From contig NZ_CP032543.1 of assembly GCF_003610995.1 (NCBI RefSeq), positions 5,704,001 to 5,768,000 on the forward strand: DNA of 64,000 bases. The letters are read 5' to 3'. Origin of the DNA: Streptomyces griseus subsp. griseus. Lineage in GTDB: Bacteria; Actinomycetota; Actinomycetes; Streptomycetales; Streptomycetaceae. A model generated the notes under the pieces. That model was given only the letters and a program-made list of their open reading frames with translations. It was not told the DNA's origin and made no database searches. Shown one piece after another: positions 34,391 through 43,190 of this stretch. Position 1 is the first letter of the stretch. Every line of letters begins with the position of its first letter. The translations under genes were made by a program, and so were the position numbers.

Positions 34391-35388
34391 TCAGGGCTTG
34401 ACCGAGCGGTAGTAACGTTTGGCGCCCTCGTGGACCGCCAGCGGGTCCGTGTAGATAGCCGTCCGCAGGTCCACCAGCTGCGCGGCGTGCACCTCGCGGC
34501 CGATCCGGTCCCGGCTGTTGATCACGGTACGGGTGAACGCCTCGGTCATGGCCGGATCCGTACGGTCCGTGGTGACGAGCAGGTTGGCGACGGCGACGGT
34601 CGGGACCGATACGCCGCGCTGGGCGAAGCGGTAGGCGTCGGCGGGCATCGTGGCCGACCGGTAGTAGCGGGCGGAGCCACCGTTCGACTGCAACTCCTTG
34701 ATCAGGCTCTCCTCCAGTGGGACGAGCTTGATCGCGAACCGCTCCGAGAGTTCCTGCACCGCCCGGTCGGCAGCCCGCCGGACCAGAAGAAGGCGTCGAG
34801 ATCACCGGAGACCAGCCGGTCCGGCATGGTGTTGATGCCCGCCGACACAGCGGTCAGATCCTGCTTCGGGTGGACGCCCGCCGCGCTCAGCAGCCGGTCC
34901 GCGACCAGCCGGACACCGGACCCCTCCTGGCCGACGCCGACCCTCTTGCCCCGCAGATCGGCGACGCTCCCGATGTCGGAGTCGCGCGGGACGACCAGCT
35001 GGACGTAGTCGTCGTAGAGCCGCACGCAGCCCCGCAGCAGATGGGCGCCGGGCCTGCCGGAGCGCAGATAGGTGGCCACGGCGTCGGCCGTGGCGATGGT
35101 GAAGTCCGCCTCACCCGTCGCCACCCGCGCGAGGTTCTGCTGGGAGCCCTCACTGGTGAGCAGCTTTATCGACACCTCGGGCATGTCCTTGGCAAGAGCG
35201 CCTTCCAGCCGTTCCCCGTACCGCTGGTAGACCCCGCTCGGCACCCCCGTGGAGAAGGTCAGCGACCCGCTCGGGGTCCGTTCGCCCAGAGGGAGGAGCC
35301 ACCACGCGAGCAGCCCGAGCACGACCGCGAGCACGGCGCCCGTCTGGAGGGCGCGGCGTCGGCCGAATCGGGACAGAGCGTGGAGCAT
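34391..35388 (-). pseudogene. TAXI-family TRAP transporter solute-binding protein, frameshifted
   Basis: Extracytoplasmic binding protein of the TAXI type. The first frame (35388-34780) has an N-terminal membrane anchor ([20 protein letters not shown]). The TAXI core follows ([58 protein letters not shown]). It then shifts into non-homologous RCRNSRSG. The next frame carries the expected continuation VQELSERFAIKLVPLEESLI to SVKP at 34391. One G missing in ACCGGGCGG near 34772 is enough to explain this. No TRAP permease is adjacent. It is convergent with gluK, beside a glutamate operon, and TAXI proteins can bind glutamate-like acids; the ligand is unknown. Confidence 0.8.
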
Positions 35389-35477
35389 GCGGGCGATCCT
35401 GCCAGCTCACCGCCCCCCTGACCAGGCCCTGCCGGGCAGGGACGAAGGCGCGCCCGGCAACCGCCTACCCTGGTCAC

Positions 35478-37001
35478 ATGAGCAGCGGCAACCGGAGCGA
35501 AGAAGCAGTGGACGTCCAGAAGAGCTACGAGGTGCGCACCTACGGGTGCCAGATGAACGTCCACGACTCCGAACGGCTGTCGGGCCTCCTGGAGGACGCC
35601 GGTTACGTACGGGCCCCGGAGGGCGCCGACGGCGACGCCGACGTCGTCGTCTTCAACACCTGCGCGGTCCGGGAGAACGCCGACAACAAGCTCTACGGCA
35701 ACCTCGGCCGGCTCGCCCCGATGAAGACCAAGCGCCCCGGGATGCAGATCGCCGTCGGCGGCTGCCTCGCCCAGAAGGACCGCGACACCATCGTCAAGCG
35801 GGCCCCCTGGGTCGACGTCGTCTTCGGTACGCACAACATCGGCAAGCTGCCCGTGCTGCTGGAGCGCGCCCGGATCCAGGAGGAGGCGCAGATCGAGATC
35901 GCCGAATCCCTGGAGGCCTTCCCCTCCACGCTCCCCACCCGCCGCGAGTCCGCCTACGCCGCGTGGGTCTCCATCTCCGTCGGCTGCAACAACACCTGCA
36001 CCTTCTGCATCGTCCCGGCGCTGCGCGGCAAGGAGAAGGACCGCCGCACCGGCGACATCCTGGCCGAGATCGAGGCCCTGGTCGCCGAGGGCGTGTCCGA
36101 GATCACCCTGCTCGGCCAGAACGTCAACGCGTACGGCTCCGACATCGGCGACCGCGAGGCCTTCTCCAAGCTGCTGCGCGCCTGCGGGAAGATCGACGGC
36201 CTGGAGCGCGTCCGCTTCACCTCGCCGCACCCCCGCGACTTCACCGACGACGTCATCGCCGCCATGGCCGAGACGCCCAACGTCATGCCGCAGCTCCACA
36301 TGCCGATGCAGTCCGGCTCGGACCGCGTCCTGAAGGCGATGCGTCGCTCCTACCGCCAGGAGCGCTTCCTCGGCATCATCGAGAAGGTGCGCGCCGCGAT
36401 GCCGGACGCCGCCATCTCCACCGACATCATCGTGGGCTTCCCCGGCGAGACCGAGGAGGACTTCGAGCAGACGATGCACGCGGTCCGCGAGGCCCGTTTC
36501 GCCAACGCGTTCACCTTCCAGTACTCCAAGCGCCCCGGGACCCCGGCCGCCGACATGGACGGCCAGATCCCCAAGGAGGTCGTGCAGGAGCGGTACATGC
36601 GCCTGTCCGCCCTCCAGGAGCAGATCTCCTGGGACGAGAACAAGAAGCAGGTCGGCCGCACCCTGGAGGTCATGGTCGCCGAGGGCGAGGGCCGCAAGGA
36701 CGGCGCCACCCACCGCCTCTCCGGCCGCGCCCCCGACAACCGCCTCGTCCACTTCACCAAGCCCGACCAGGACGTGCGCCCCGGCGACGTGGTGACCGTG
36801 GAGATCACCTACGCCGCCCCGCACCACCTGCTCGCCGAGGGCACCCCGCTCGCGGTACGGGCCACCCGCGCGGGCGACGCCTGGGAGAAGCGCACGACGG
36901 CCGTCGCCGCCAAGCCGGCCGGGGTGATGCTGGGCCTCCCGTCCATCGGCGCCCCGGACCCACTGCCGGCCACCGCCGCCCCGGCTTGCGGGATCGGCTG
37001 A
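35478..37001 (+). CDS. miaB: tRNA-2-methylthio-N6-dimethylallyladenosine synthase MiaB
   Basis: Radical-SAM methylthiotransferase that modifies A37 of tRNAs already isopentenylated by MiaA. The 507-residue product has the N-terminal cluster cysteines in [14 protein letters not shown] and GGCLAQKD. The SAM cluster is CNNTCTFC near residue 174, followed by [15 protein letters not shown] and a C-terminal TRAM domain (residues about 390-455). A further 45 residues of Ala/Pro tail follow. miaA lies 1.3 kb downstream, with an extradiol-like gene and a small antitoxin-like gene between, the conserved Streptomyces order. Confidence 0.97.
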   Translation: MSSGNRSEEAVDVQKSYEVRTYGCQMNVHDSERLSGLLEDAGYVRAPEGADGDADVVVFNTCAVRENADNKLYGNLGRLAPMKTKRPGMQIAVGGCLAQKDRDTIVKRAPWVDVVFGTHNIGKLPVLLERARIQEEAQIEIAESLEAFPSTLPTRRESAYAAWVSISVGCNNTCTFCIVPALRGKEKDRRTGDILAEIEALVAEGVSEITLLGQNVNAYGSDIGDREAFSKLLRACGKIDGLERVRFTSPHPRDFTDDVIAAMAETPNVMPQLHMPMQSGSDRVLKAMRRSYRQERFLGIIEKVRAAMPDAAISTDIIVGFPGETEEDFEQTMHAVREARFANAFTFQYSKRPGTPAADMDGQIPKEVVQERYMRLSALQEQISWDENKKQVGRTLEVMVAEGEGRKDGATHRLSGRAPDNRLVHFTKPDQDVRPGDVVTVEITYAAPHHLLAEGTPLAVRATRAGDAWEKRTTAVAAKPAGVMLGLPSIGAPDPLPATAAPACGIG

Positions 37002-37074
37002 CGGCTCCGGCCGACGGCTTCGGCCGACCGGTCCGTACGAGGGGTCACACGCCCCGGCAAGTACGCTGACCGGC

Positions 37075-37788
37075 ATGCTTGTCGCCGCCGCCGTGTGCCC
37101 CTGTCCGCCGCTCCTGGTGCCCGAGGTCGCCGCCGGGGCCGCCCCCGAACTCGACAGCGCGCGCGCCGCCTGCCTCGACGCCGTAGGGGTCCTCACCGCC
37201 TCCCGCCCCGACCTGCTCGTGGTCGTGGGTCCGGCGGACGGCCGGACCGCCGGGGTCTACCCGGCGGGCGCCCACGGCTCCTTCCGAGGCTTCGGCGTCG
37301 CCCTCGACGTCACTCTGGGCGGGCCCGACCCGGCACCGCGGGCAGAACCGCTGCCGGACTCCCTCGCCGTCGGTGCCTGGCTGCTGGACCGGGCCCGCTG
37401 GGCGGGCGCACCGGTCGAGGGGCTCGTGGTGGACGGGCGCGGCCCCGCCGAGGGGTGTGTCCGGGCCGGACAGGAGCTGGCCGCCCGCGCCGACCGCGTC
37501 GCGCTCCTGGTGATGGGCGACGGCAGCGCCTGCCGCACCCTCAAGGCGCCCGGCTATCTCGACGAGCGGGCCGAGGCCTTCGACGCGCGGGCGACCGAGG
37601 CGCTGGGCTCCGCCGACCTCGCCGCACTCGACGCGCTGGACGAGACACTCGCGTACGAGCTGAAGGTGGCCGGCCGGGCCCCCTGGCAGCTGCTCAGCGG
37701 CGCCGCCCGGGGCGCGGGCCTCGGCGCCCGGCTGCTGTACGAGGACGCGCCCTACGGGGTGGGCTACACCGTCGCCGTCTGGTCCTGA
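37075..37788 (+). CDS. Class III extradiol dioxygenase subunit B-like protein
   Basis: A 237-residue protein of the class III extradiol ring-cleavage (LigB-like) fold, found between miaB and miaA in many actinobacteria. Visible features are AAAVCPCPPLLVPEVA at the start, LLVVVGPADGR near residue 46, GSFRGFGVALDV and LLVMGDGSACR near 146. The canonical metal-binding histidines of active LigB enzymes are not obvious in the first loop (CPCPP instead of PHPP), so dioxygenase activity is doubtful. The fixed position between tRNA A37 modification genes hints at a linked role that is not known. Confidence 0.75.
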   Translation: MLVAAAVCPCPPLLVPEVAAGAAPELDSARAACLDAVGVLTASRPDLLVVVGPADGRTAGVYPAGAHGSFRGFGVALDVTLGGPDPAPRAEPLPDSLAVGAWLLDRARWAGAPVEGLVVDGRGPAEGCVRAGQELAARADRVALLVMGDGSACRTLKAPGYLDERAEAFDARATEALGSADLAALDALDETLAYELKVAGRAPWQLLSGAARGAGLGARLLYEDAPYGVGYTVAVWS

Positions 37789-37840
37789 CCCGAGCGGACC
37801 GACGGCGGCACCGGAGAGATCCGGCCCGGTCCTGGACGCA

Positions 37841-37879
37841 CCGACGGCGGCACCGGAAGAGATCCGGTGCCGCCGTCGG
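37841..37879. terminator. Bidirectional terminator between extradiol-like and antitoxin-like genes
   Basis: A perfect 16-bp stem (CCGACGGCGGCACCGG / CCGGTGCCGCCGTCGG) with a 7-base loop lies between convergent genes. An extra copy of the left arm (GACCGACGGCGGCACCGG) sits about 40 bases upstream at 37797, so an alternative longer pairing is possible. Confidence 0.85.
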
Positions 37880-37896
37880 GGTCTGCCGCTGTCGGG

Positions 37897-38163
37897 TCAG
37901 GGAGCGGGCGGCGGAGGGGGAGGCGTGGTGCCGGGCGTGCCCGGGGTGCCGCCGTCCTTCTGGCCCAGCTTGTCCACGGCCTCCTTGGCCTTGCGCGTAC
38001 CCGTGCCGATCTTGTCGGTGTACTTGCCCTTGGTCTTCTCGTCGACCGTGCGCGCGGCCTTGTCGAGGCCCTGCTCGATCTTGCCCCCGTGCTGCTGCGC
38101 GAGGTCGCTGACCTTGTCCTTGGCCGGCTCCAGCTTGGCCTTCAGGTTGTCCAGGAACCCCAT
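37897..38163 (-). CDS. Rv0909/MT0933-like antitoxin family protein
   Basis: An 88-residue lysine-rich helical protein, MGFLDNLKAKLEPAKDKVSD onwards, ending in a Pro-rich tail (PGTTPPPPPPAP). It matches the actinobacterial antitoxin family typified by MT0933/Rv0909. No toxin gene is adjacent; in Streptomyces these are usually orphan and may serve as general stress proteins instead. The ATG at 38163 is preceded by AAGGTGACC. It is convergent with the extradiol-like gene and divergent from miaA. Confidence 0.8.
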   Translation of the reverse strand: MGFLDNLKAKLEPAKDKVSDLAQQHGGKIEQGLDKAARTVDEKTKGKYTDKIGTGTRKAKEAVDKLGQKDGGTPGTPGTTPPPPPPAP

Positions 38164-38334
38164 TGGGTCACCTTCCGTGCAGTGAGGACGGTCTGCGGGA
38201 GTGCTCTCCCGCCTCCCATTGTCCGTCACCTGTCCCTTCCTGCCGACTTTACTCGCCCTTTAACGTTTCCCTGACGCCCTTCCACGCTTTCGGCGGTGTG
38301 CGGGAGGGCCTCGGAACTTTGGGAGACTGTCCCG

Positions 38335-39273
38335 GTGAACCGTCCCGCTTCAGCCCCCCGTGTCATCACCGTCGTCGGCCCCACCGCGGCCGGAAAATCC
38401 GATCTGGGGGTCTTCCTCGCCCGGGAGCTCGGCGGAGAGGTGGTCAACGCCGACTCCATGCAGCTCTACCGGGGGATGGACATCGGTACGGCGAAGATGA
38501 CGCCGGCCGAGCGCGCGGGGGTCCCGCACCACCTGCTGGACATCTGGGACGTCACCGAGGCCGCCAGCGTCGCCGAGTACCAGCGCCTGGCCCGGCTGGA
38601 GATCGACCGGCTGCTCGCCCAGGGCCGTACCCCGATCCTCGTCGGCGGCTCCGGGCTGTACGTGAAGGGCGCCATCGACGCCCTGGAGTTCCCCGGTACG
38701 GACCCCGAGGTGCGCGGCCGCCTCGAGGAGGAGCTGGCCGAGCGCGGCTCCGGCTTCCTGCACCAGCGGCTCGCCGCCGAGGACCCCGACGCCGCCCGGT
38801 CCATCCTCGCGAGCAACGGCCGCCGGATCGTCCGCGCCCTCGAAGTCATCGAGATCACCGGCAAGCCCTTCACCGCCAACCTCCCCGGTGACGAGCCGGT
38901 CTACGAGGCCGTGCAGATCGGCGTCGACGTGGAGCGCCCCGAGCTGGACGAGCGCATCGCCCGGCGCGTCGACCGGATGTGGGAGGCCGGCCTCGTCGAC
39001 GAGGTACGCGCCCTGGAGGCGTCCGGGCTGCGCGAGGGGCTCACCGCCTCACGCGCGCTGGGCTACCAGCAGATCCTCGCGGCGCTCGCGGGGGAGTGCA
39101 CCGAACAGGAGGCGCGCGCCGAGACCGTACGCGCCACCAAGCGCTTCGCGCGCCGGCAGGACTCCTGGTTCCGCCGCGACCCGCGCGTCCACTGGCTCGG
39201 CGGCGGACGCCGTGACCGGGAAGAACTCCCGCACCGGGCGCTGACGTTGATCGAACGAGCGGTCACAGCCTGA
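38335..39273 (+). CDS. miaA: tRNA dimethylallyltransferase MiaA
   Basis: Adds the isopentenyl group to A37 of tRNAs reading UNN codons, the step before MiaB. The 312-residue enzyme has P-loop GPTAAGKS near residue 16, NADSMQLYRGMDIGTAKM near 38, the DVTEAASVAEYQ block near 72, and the C-terminal RxxKxRFARRQDSWFRRD. The GTG at 38335 gives the usual N-terminal length. Complete and unremarkable. Confidence 0.97.
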   Translation: MNRPASAPRVITVVGPTAAGKSDLGVFLARELGGEVVNADSMQLYRGMDIGTAKMTPAERAGVPHHLLDIWDVTEAASVAEYQRLARLEIDRLLAQGRTPILVGGSGLYVKGAIDALEFPGTDPEVRGRLEEELAERGSGFLHQRLAAEDPDAARSILASNGRRIVRALEVIEITGKPFTANLPGDEPVYEAVQIGVDVERPELDERIARRVDRMWEAGLVDEVRALEASGLREGLTASRALGYQQILAALAGECTEQEARAETVRATKRFARRQDSWFRRDPRVHWLGGGRRDREELPHRALTLIERAVTA

Positions 39274-39374
39274 TCACGTGATGGCATCGGGACGCTCCGC
39301 CCGTCAATTCGGCCCCCGTGATCGTGCCATCATCGAGCATCGATCCACCAGTGGAGTCCGAGTTGGGAGGGCGC

Positions 39375-39820
39375 GTGGCGATGGAGGCCGGCCCTCGCGA
39401 CACGGAGCAGCACGACGTACCGCCGCCGCGGGAGATCGCGGGGCGGCTCAGTCCCGACGGGCCCGACGAGCAGGACGTGGCCCCGAGGTCGAGGTCGAGC
39501 TGCGGCCCGCCCGCAGGCTGCGGATCTGGCAGCTCGCGCCCATCATCATGCTGGCCGCCGTCGGCTCCCTGATGTTCGCCTTCCCGCTCGCCTTCGAGTT
39601 CGGTGACGGCGGTGCCGTGGTCGCCATGCTGGGGCTCCTGATCAGCTGCTGCGCGGCCGGCTGGGGCATGATGGCGGCCCGCCGCGTCGGCCACACCTGG
39701 CCCGGCCTGCCGGCCAGAGGCTCCGGCGACCGCCCCGACTGGCGGGTGATCGCCCTGTACGTCGTCATGGGCACCGGACTGGTCGCCCTCGCCGTCTGGC
39801 GCGTGGCCCGCCTGCGCTGA
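39375..39820 (+). pseudogene. Small three-helix membrane protein, frameshifted
   Basis: A conserved Streptomyces membrane protein between miaA and dapF, of unknown function. The N-terminal frame starts at GTG 39375 (ribosome site GGGAGG) with MEAGPRDTEQHDVPPPREIA and reads to EQDVAP. The next frame continues EVEVELRPARRLRIWQL with three membrane segments (IIMLAAVGSLMFAFPLAF, VVAMLGLLISCCAAGWG, VIALYVVMGTGLVALAVW) to 39820. One C missing in GGCCCCGAGG near 39484 explains the break. Probably an intact gene of about 148 residues if the sequence is corrected. Confidence 0.7.
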
Positions 39821-39876
39821 CGCGCCCAGGGCCTCCGGCCTCGCGGAGTGTCGGCGGCGGCTCGTACAGTTGCTCT

Positions 39877-40749
39877 GTGAGCACTTCGCAGATCACCTTC
39901 CTCAAGGGTCACGGCACCGAGAACGACTTCGTGATCGTCCCCGACCCGGACAACGCCCTCGCGCTGCCCGCCTCCGTCGTCGCCCGGATCTGCGACCGCA
40001 GGGCCGGCATCGGCGGGGACGGCCTGCTCCACGTGGTCCGCTCCGCGGCCCACCTCGAGGCGCGGTCCATGGCCGCCGAGGCCGAGTGGTTCATGGACTA
40101 CCGCAACGCCGACGGCTCGGTCGCCGAGATGTGCGGCAACGGGGTCCGCGTCTTCGCCCACCACCTCCAGCGCGAGGGGCTCGTCGAGGAGGGCGGCCTC
40201 GCCGTCGCCACCCGGGGCGGCGTCAAGCAGGTCCACATCGCCAAGGACGGCGACATCACCGTCTCCATGGGGCGCGCCCTGCTGCCCGAGGAGAGCGCCA
40301 CGGTCGCCGTCGGGGAGCGCAGCTGGCCCTCCCGCAACGTCAACATGGGCAACCCGCACGCCGTCGCCTTCGTCGAGGACCTCGACCACGCCGGAGACCT
40401 GCTCTCCGCCCCGCCCGTCAGCCCCGCCGCGGTCTACCCCGAAGGCGTCAACGTCGAATTCGTCGTCGACCGGGGCCCGCGCCATGTCGCCATGCGCGTC
40501 CACGAGCGCGGCTCCGGCGAGACGCGCTCCTGCGGCACCGGCGCCTGCGCGGTGGCTGTGGCCACCGCCCGCCGGGACGGCACGGACCCGGCGGTGACCG
40601 GCCTCCCCGCGACGTACCGGGTGGACCTCCCCGGCGGCACCCTGACCATCACCGAGCACCCGGACGGTTCGGTCGACATGACCGGCGCCGCCGTGATCGT
40701 CGCCGAGGGCACCATCGACCCGGCCTGGCTGGAATCCGCCACGGACTGA
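39877..40749 (+). CDS. dapF: Diaminopimelate epimerase DapF
   Basis: Converts LL- to meso-diaminopimelate for lysine and peptidoglycan synthesis. Streptomyces cell walls use LL-DAP, so here it mainly serves lysine. The 290-residue enzyme has both catalytic cysteines: EMCGNGVRVFA near residue 88 and SCGTGACAVA near residue 219. The N-terminal LKGHGTENDF motif replaces the usual GxGNDF, as in other actinobacteria. GTG start. Confidence 0.97.
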   Translation: MSTSQITFLKGHGTENDFVIVPDPDNALALPASVVARICDRRAGIGGDGLLHVVRSAAHLEARSMAAEAEWFMDYRNADGSVAEMCGNGVRVFAHHLQREGLVEEGGLAVATRGGVKQVHIAKDGDITVSMGRALLPEESATVAVGERSWPSRNVNMGNPHAVAFVEDLDHAGDLLSAPPVSPAAVYPEGVNVEFVVDRGPRHVAMRVHERGSGETRSCGTGACAVAVATARRDGTDPAVTGLPATYRVDLPGGTLTITEHPDGSVDMTGAAVIVAEGTIDPAWLESATD

Positions 40750-40948
40750 CCGGTAAGCGCTGCGCGCCGACCGGCCGACGGCCCCCGGCTCGAAACGGTG
40801 ATCGGTCCGGGCTTCGCTCGAATGGGTGATCCGTTTCACGCTGGGCGAGAGCCGGTCTGCGCCGCGTGGTGGGGTCGATAGCATCAAGCACCGGCCCGGA
40901 GAGGCGTCCGCCTCTCCCCACCGCCGGTCGACGCTGCCGGAGGTGCCC

Positions 40949-43102
40949 ATGAGTGCAGAGGCCGCCGATCCCGCCGCTGTGCCCCGCAGGCGGAGCCGGC
41001 CCAGGATCGATCTGCGCAGACTGGGCCGGGTGGCGCTGCTCGGCCCGGTCTCCCGCGACCGGCTGCCCGACGCCATCGGCCATGTCGCCGACGCGCACCG
41101 CGCCCACCACCCCGACGCCGACCTGGCCATCCTGCACCGCGCCTACGTCCTCGCGGAGTCCTCGCACCGGGGTCAGATGCGCAAGAGCGGCGAGCCGTAC
41201 ATCACGCACCCGCTGGCCGTCACCCTGATCCTCGCCGAACTCGGCGCCGAGACCACCACCCTGACCGCCTCCCTCCTCCACGACACCGTCGAGGACACCG
41301 AGGTGACCCTCGATCAGGTACGGGAGCAGTTCGGCGAAGAGGTCTGCTATCTCGTCGACGGCGTCACCAAACTGGAGAAGGTCGACTACGGGGCCGCCGC
41401 CGAGCCCGAGACCTTCCGCAAGATGCTCGTCGCCACCGGCAACGACGTCCGGGTCATGTCGATCAAACTGGCCGACCGGCTGCACAACATGCGCACCCTC
41501 ACCGTGATGCGCCCCGAGAAGCAGGCACGGATCGCCAAGGTCACCCGGGACGTCCTCATCCCGCTGGCCGAGCGGCTCGGCGTCCAGGCGCTCAAGACCG
41601 AGCTCGAGGACCTGGTCTTCGCGATCCTCGACCCCGAGGAGTACGAGGACACCCGAGCCCTCATCGCCGACGCGACAAACGGCGAGGACCCGCTGTCCGC
41701 CATCGCCGACAGCGTCCGGGCCACCCTGCGGGAAGCGGGCATCGGTGCCGAGGTCCTCATCAGGCCGCGCCACTTCGTCTCCGTCCACCGGGTCCGCAGG
41801 AAACGCGGTGAACTGCGCCCCACCGACTTCGGCCGGCTGCTGGTCCTGGTCGGCGAGGACGCCGACTGCTACGCGGTCCTCGGTGAGCTGCACACCTGCT
41901 TCACGCCGGTGATCTCCGAGTTCAAGGACTTCATCGCCGCCCCCAAGTTCAACCTGTACCAGTCGCTGCACACCGCCGTCGTCGGCCCCGAGGGAGCCGT
42001 CGCCGAGGTCCTCATCCGTACGCACCGGATGCACAAGGTCGCCGAGGCGGGCGTCGTCGCCCTGGGCAACCCGTACGCCCACGACGCGGCCACCGCCCAG
42101 GACGGCACCACCGCCACGCAGGCCGAGCCCTCCGACGAGCGCGCCGACCCGACCCGGCCCGGCTGGCTCTCCCGGCTGCTGGACTGGCAGGAGTCCGCCA
42201 CCGACCCGGACACCTTCTGGACCACCCTGCGCGCCGACCTCGCCCAGGACCGCGAGATCACCGTCTTCCGCACCGACGGCAGGACCCTCGGCCTGCCCGC
42301 CGGGGCCAGCTGCGTCGACGCCGCCTACGCCCAGCACGGCGAGCGGGCGCACGCCTGCATCGGCGCCCGGGTCAACGGCCGCCTCGCCACCCTCTCCACC
42401 GTCCTCAGCGACGGCGACACCGTGCAGCTGCTGCTCGCCCAGGACACCGCCTCCGGCCCCTCGCCCGAGTGGCTGGACCACGCCCGCACCCCCGCCGCCC
42501 GGATCGCGATCACCGGCTGGCTCTCCGCCCACCCCGACGCCCCGGGCCCCGAGGCCGAGGGCCCCGCGGAGCCGGCGGCCGACGGCCCGCACCCCACCGC
42601 GCCCGCCCGCACCCGGTCCGGCGGGCGCGCGGCCAACGTCCTCGTCGACGGTTCGGAGAGCCCCACCCGCCTGGCTGGCTGCTGTACGCCGGTGCCTCCG
42701 GACGAGGTGGTCGGCATCGTCGTCCGGGGCGGCGCCGTGACCGTGCACCGCCAGGAGTGCCCCGCCGTCGCCCGGATGCGGGAGATCGGCCGCGCCCCCG
42801 TCGCCACCCGCTGGCGCGAGGAGGAGGACGGCTGGAGCGACACCGCCGCCTGCCGGGTCACCCTCGTCGCCGAGTCCTTCGGACGCCCCCGGCTGCTGGC
42901 CGACCTCACCGAGGCGATCGCCACGGCCGACGCGGCCATCGTCTCCGCCACCGTGGAGCCGCCCAGCGAGCAGCGCGTCCGGCACACCTACACGCTCCAG
43001 CTCCCGGACGCCGCCGGACTGCCCGCCCTGATGCGGGCGATGCGCGAGGTCGCCGGGGTCTACGACGTCAGCCGCGCCCAGCACCCGGCCGCCACCGGCT
43101 GA
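40949..43102 (+). CDS. rshA: RelA/SpoT homologue RshA with divergent synthetase domain
   Basis: A 717-residue long RSH protein. The HD hydrolase domain is intact (SSHRGQMRKSGEPYITHPL near residue 71, LLHDTVEDT with H111-D112, MSIKLADRLHNMRTL). The synthetase region keeps EFKDFIAAPKFNLYQSLHTA but has RPRHFVSVHRVRRKRGELRP in place of the RxKxxYSIYxKM block, so catalysis may be altered. TGS, an RxxxxCC-type linker (LAGCCTPVPPDEVVGIV) and C-terminal ACT domains follow. The ATG at 40949 has GGAGG 6 bases upstream. The syntenic SCO5794 (rshA) is a second RSH protein besides RelA that affects ppGpp under some conditions. Confidence 0.93.
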   Translation: MSAEAADPAAVPRRRSRPRIDLRRLGRVALLGPVSRDRLPDAIGHVADAHRAHHPDADLAILHRAYVLAESSHRGQMRKSGEPYITHPLAVTLILAELGAETTTLTASLLHDTVEDTEVTLDQVREQFGEEVCYLVDGVTKLEKVDYGAAAEPETFRKMLVATGNDVRVMSIKLADRLHNMRTLTVMRPEKQARIAKVTRDVLIPLAERLGVQALKTELEDLVFAILDPEEYEDTRALIADATNGEDPLSAIADSVRATLREAGIGAEVLIRPRHFVSVHRVRRKRGELRPTDFGRLLVLVGEDADCYAVLGELHTCFTPVISEFKDFIAAPKFNLYQSLHTAVVGPEGAVAEVLIRTHRMHKVAEAGVVALGNPYAHDAATAQDGTTATQAEPSDERADPTRPGWLSRLLDWQESATDPDTFWTTLRADLAQDREITVFRTDGRTLGLPAGASCVDAAYAQHGERAHACIGARVNGRLATLSTVLSDGDTVQLLLAQDTASGPSPEWLDHARTPAARIAITGWLSAHPDAPGPEAEGPAEPAADGPHPTAPARTRSGGRAANVLVDGSESPTRLAGCCTPVPPDEVVGIVVRGGAVTVHRQECPAVARMREIGRAPVATRWREEEDGWSDTAACRVTLVAESFGRPRLLADLTEAIATADAAIVSATVEPPSEQRVRHTYTLQLPDAAGLPALMRAMREVAGVYDVSRAQHPAATG

Positions 43103-43190
43103 CGACGCCCCCCCCGGGGAGGCCGCCTCGTTCGGGTGGTGCGGCGCGCGGCACCCCCGGGAGAGCGCCCGGCGCTGATAGCGGTAGTCC

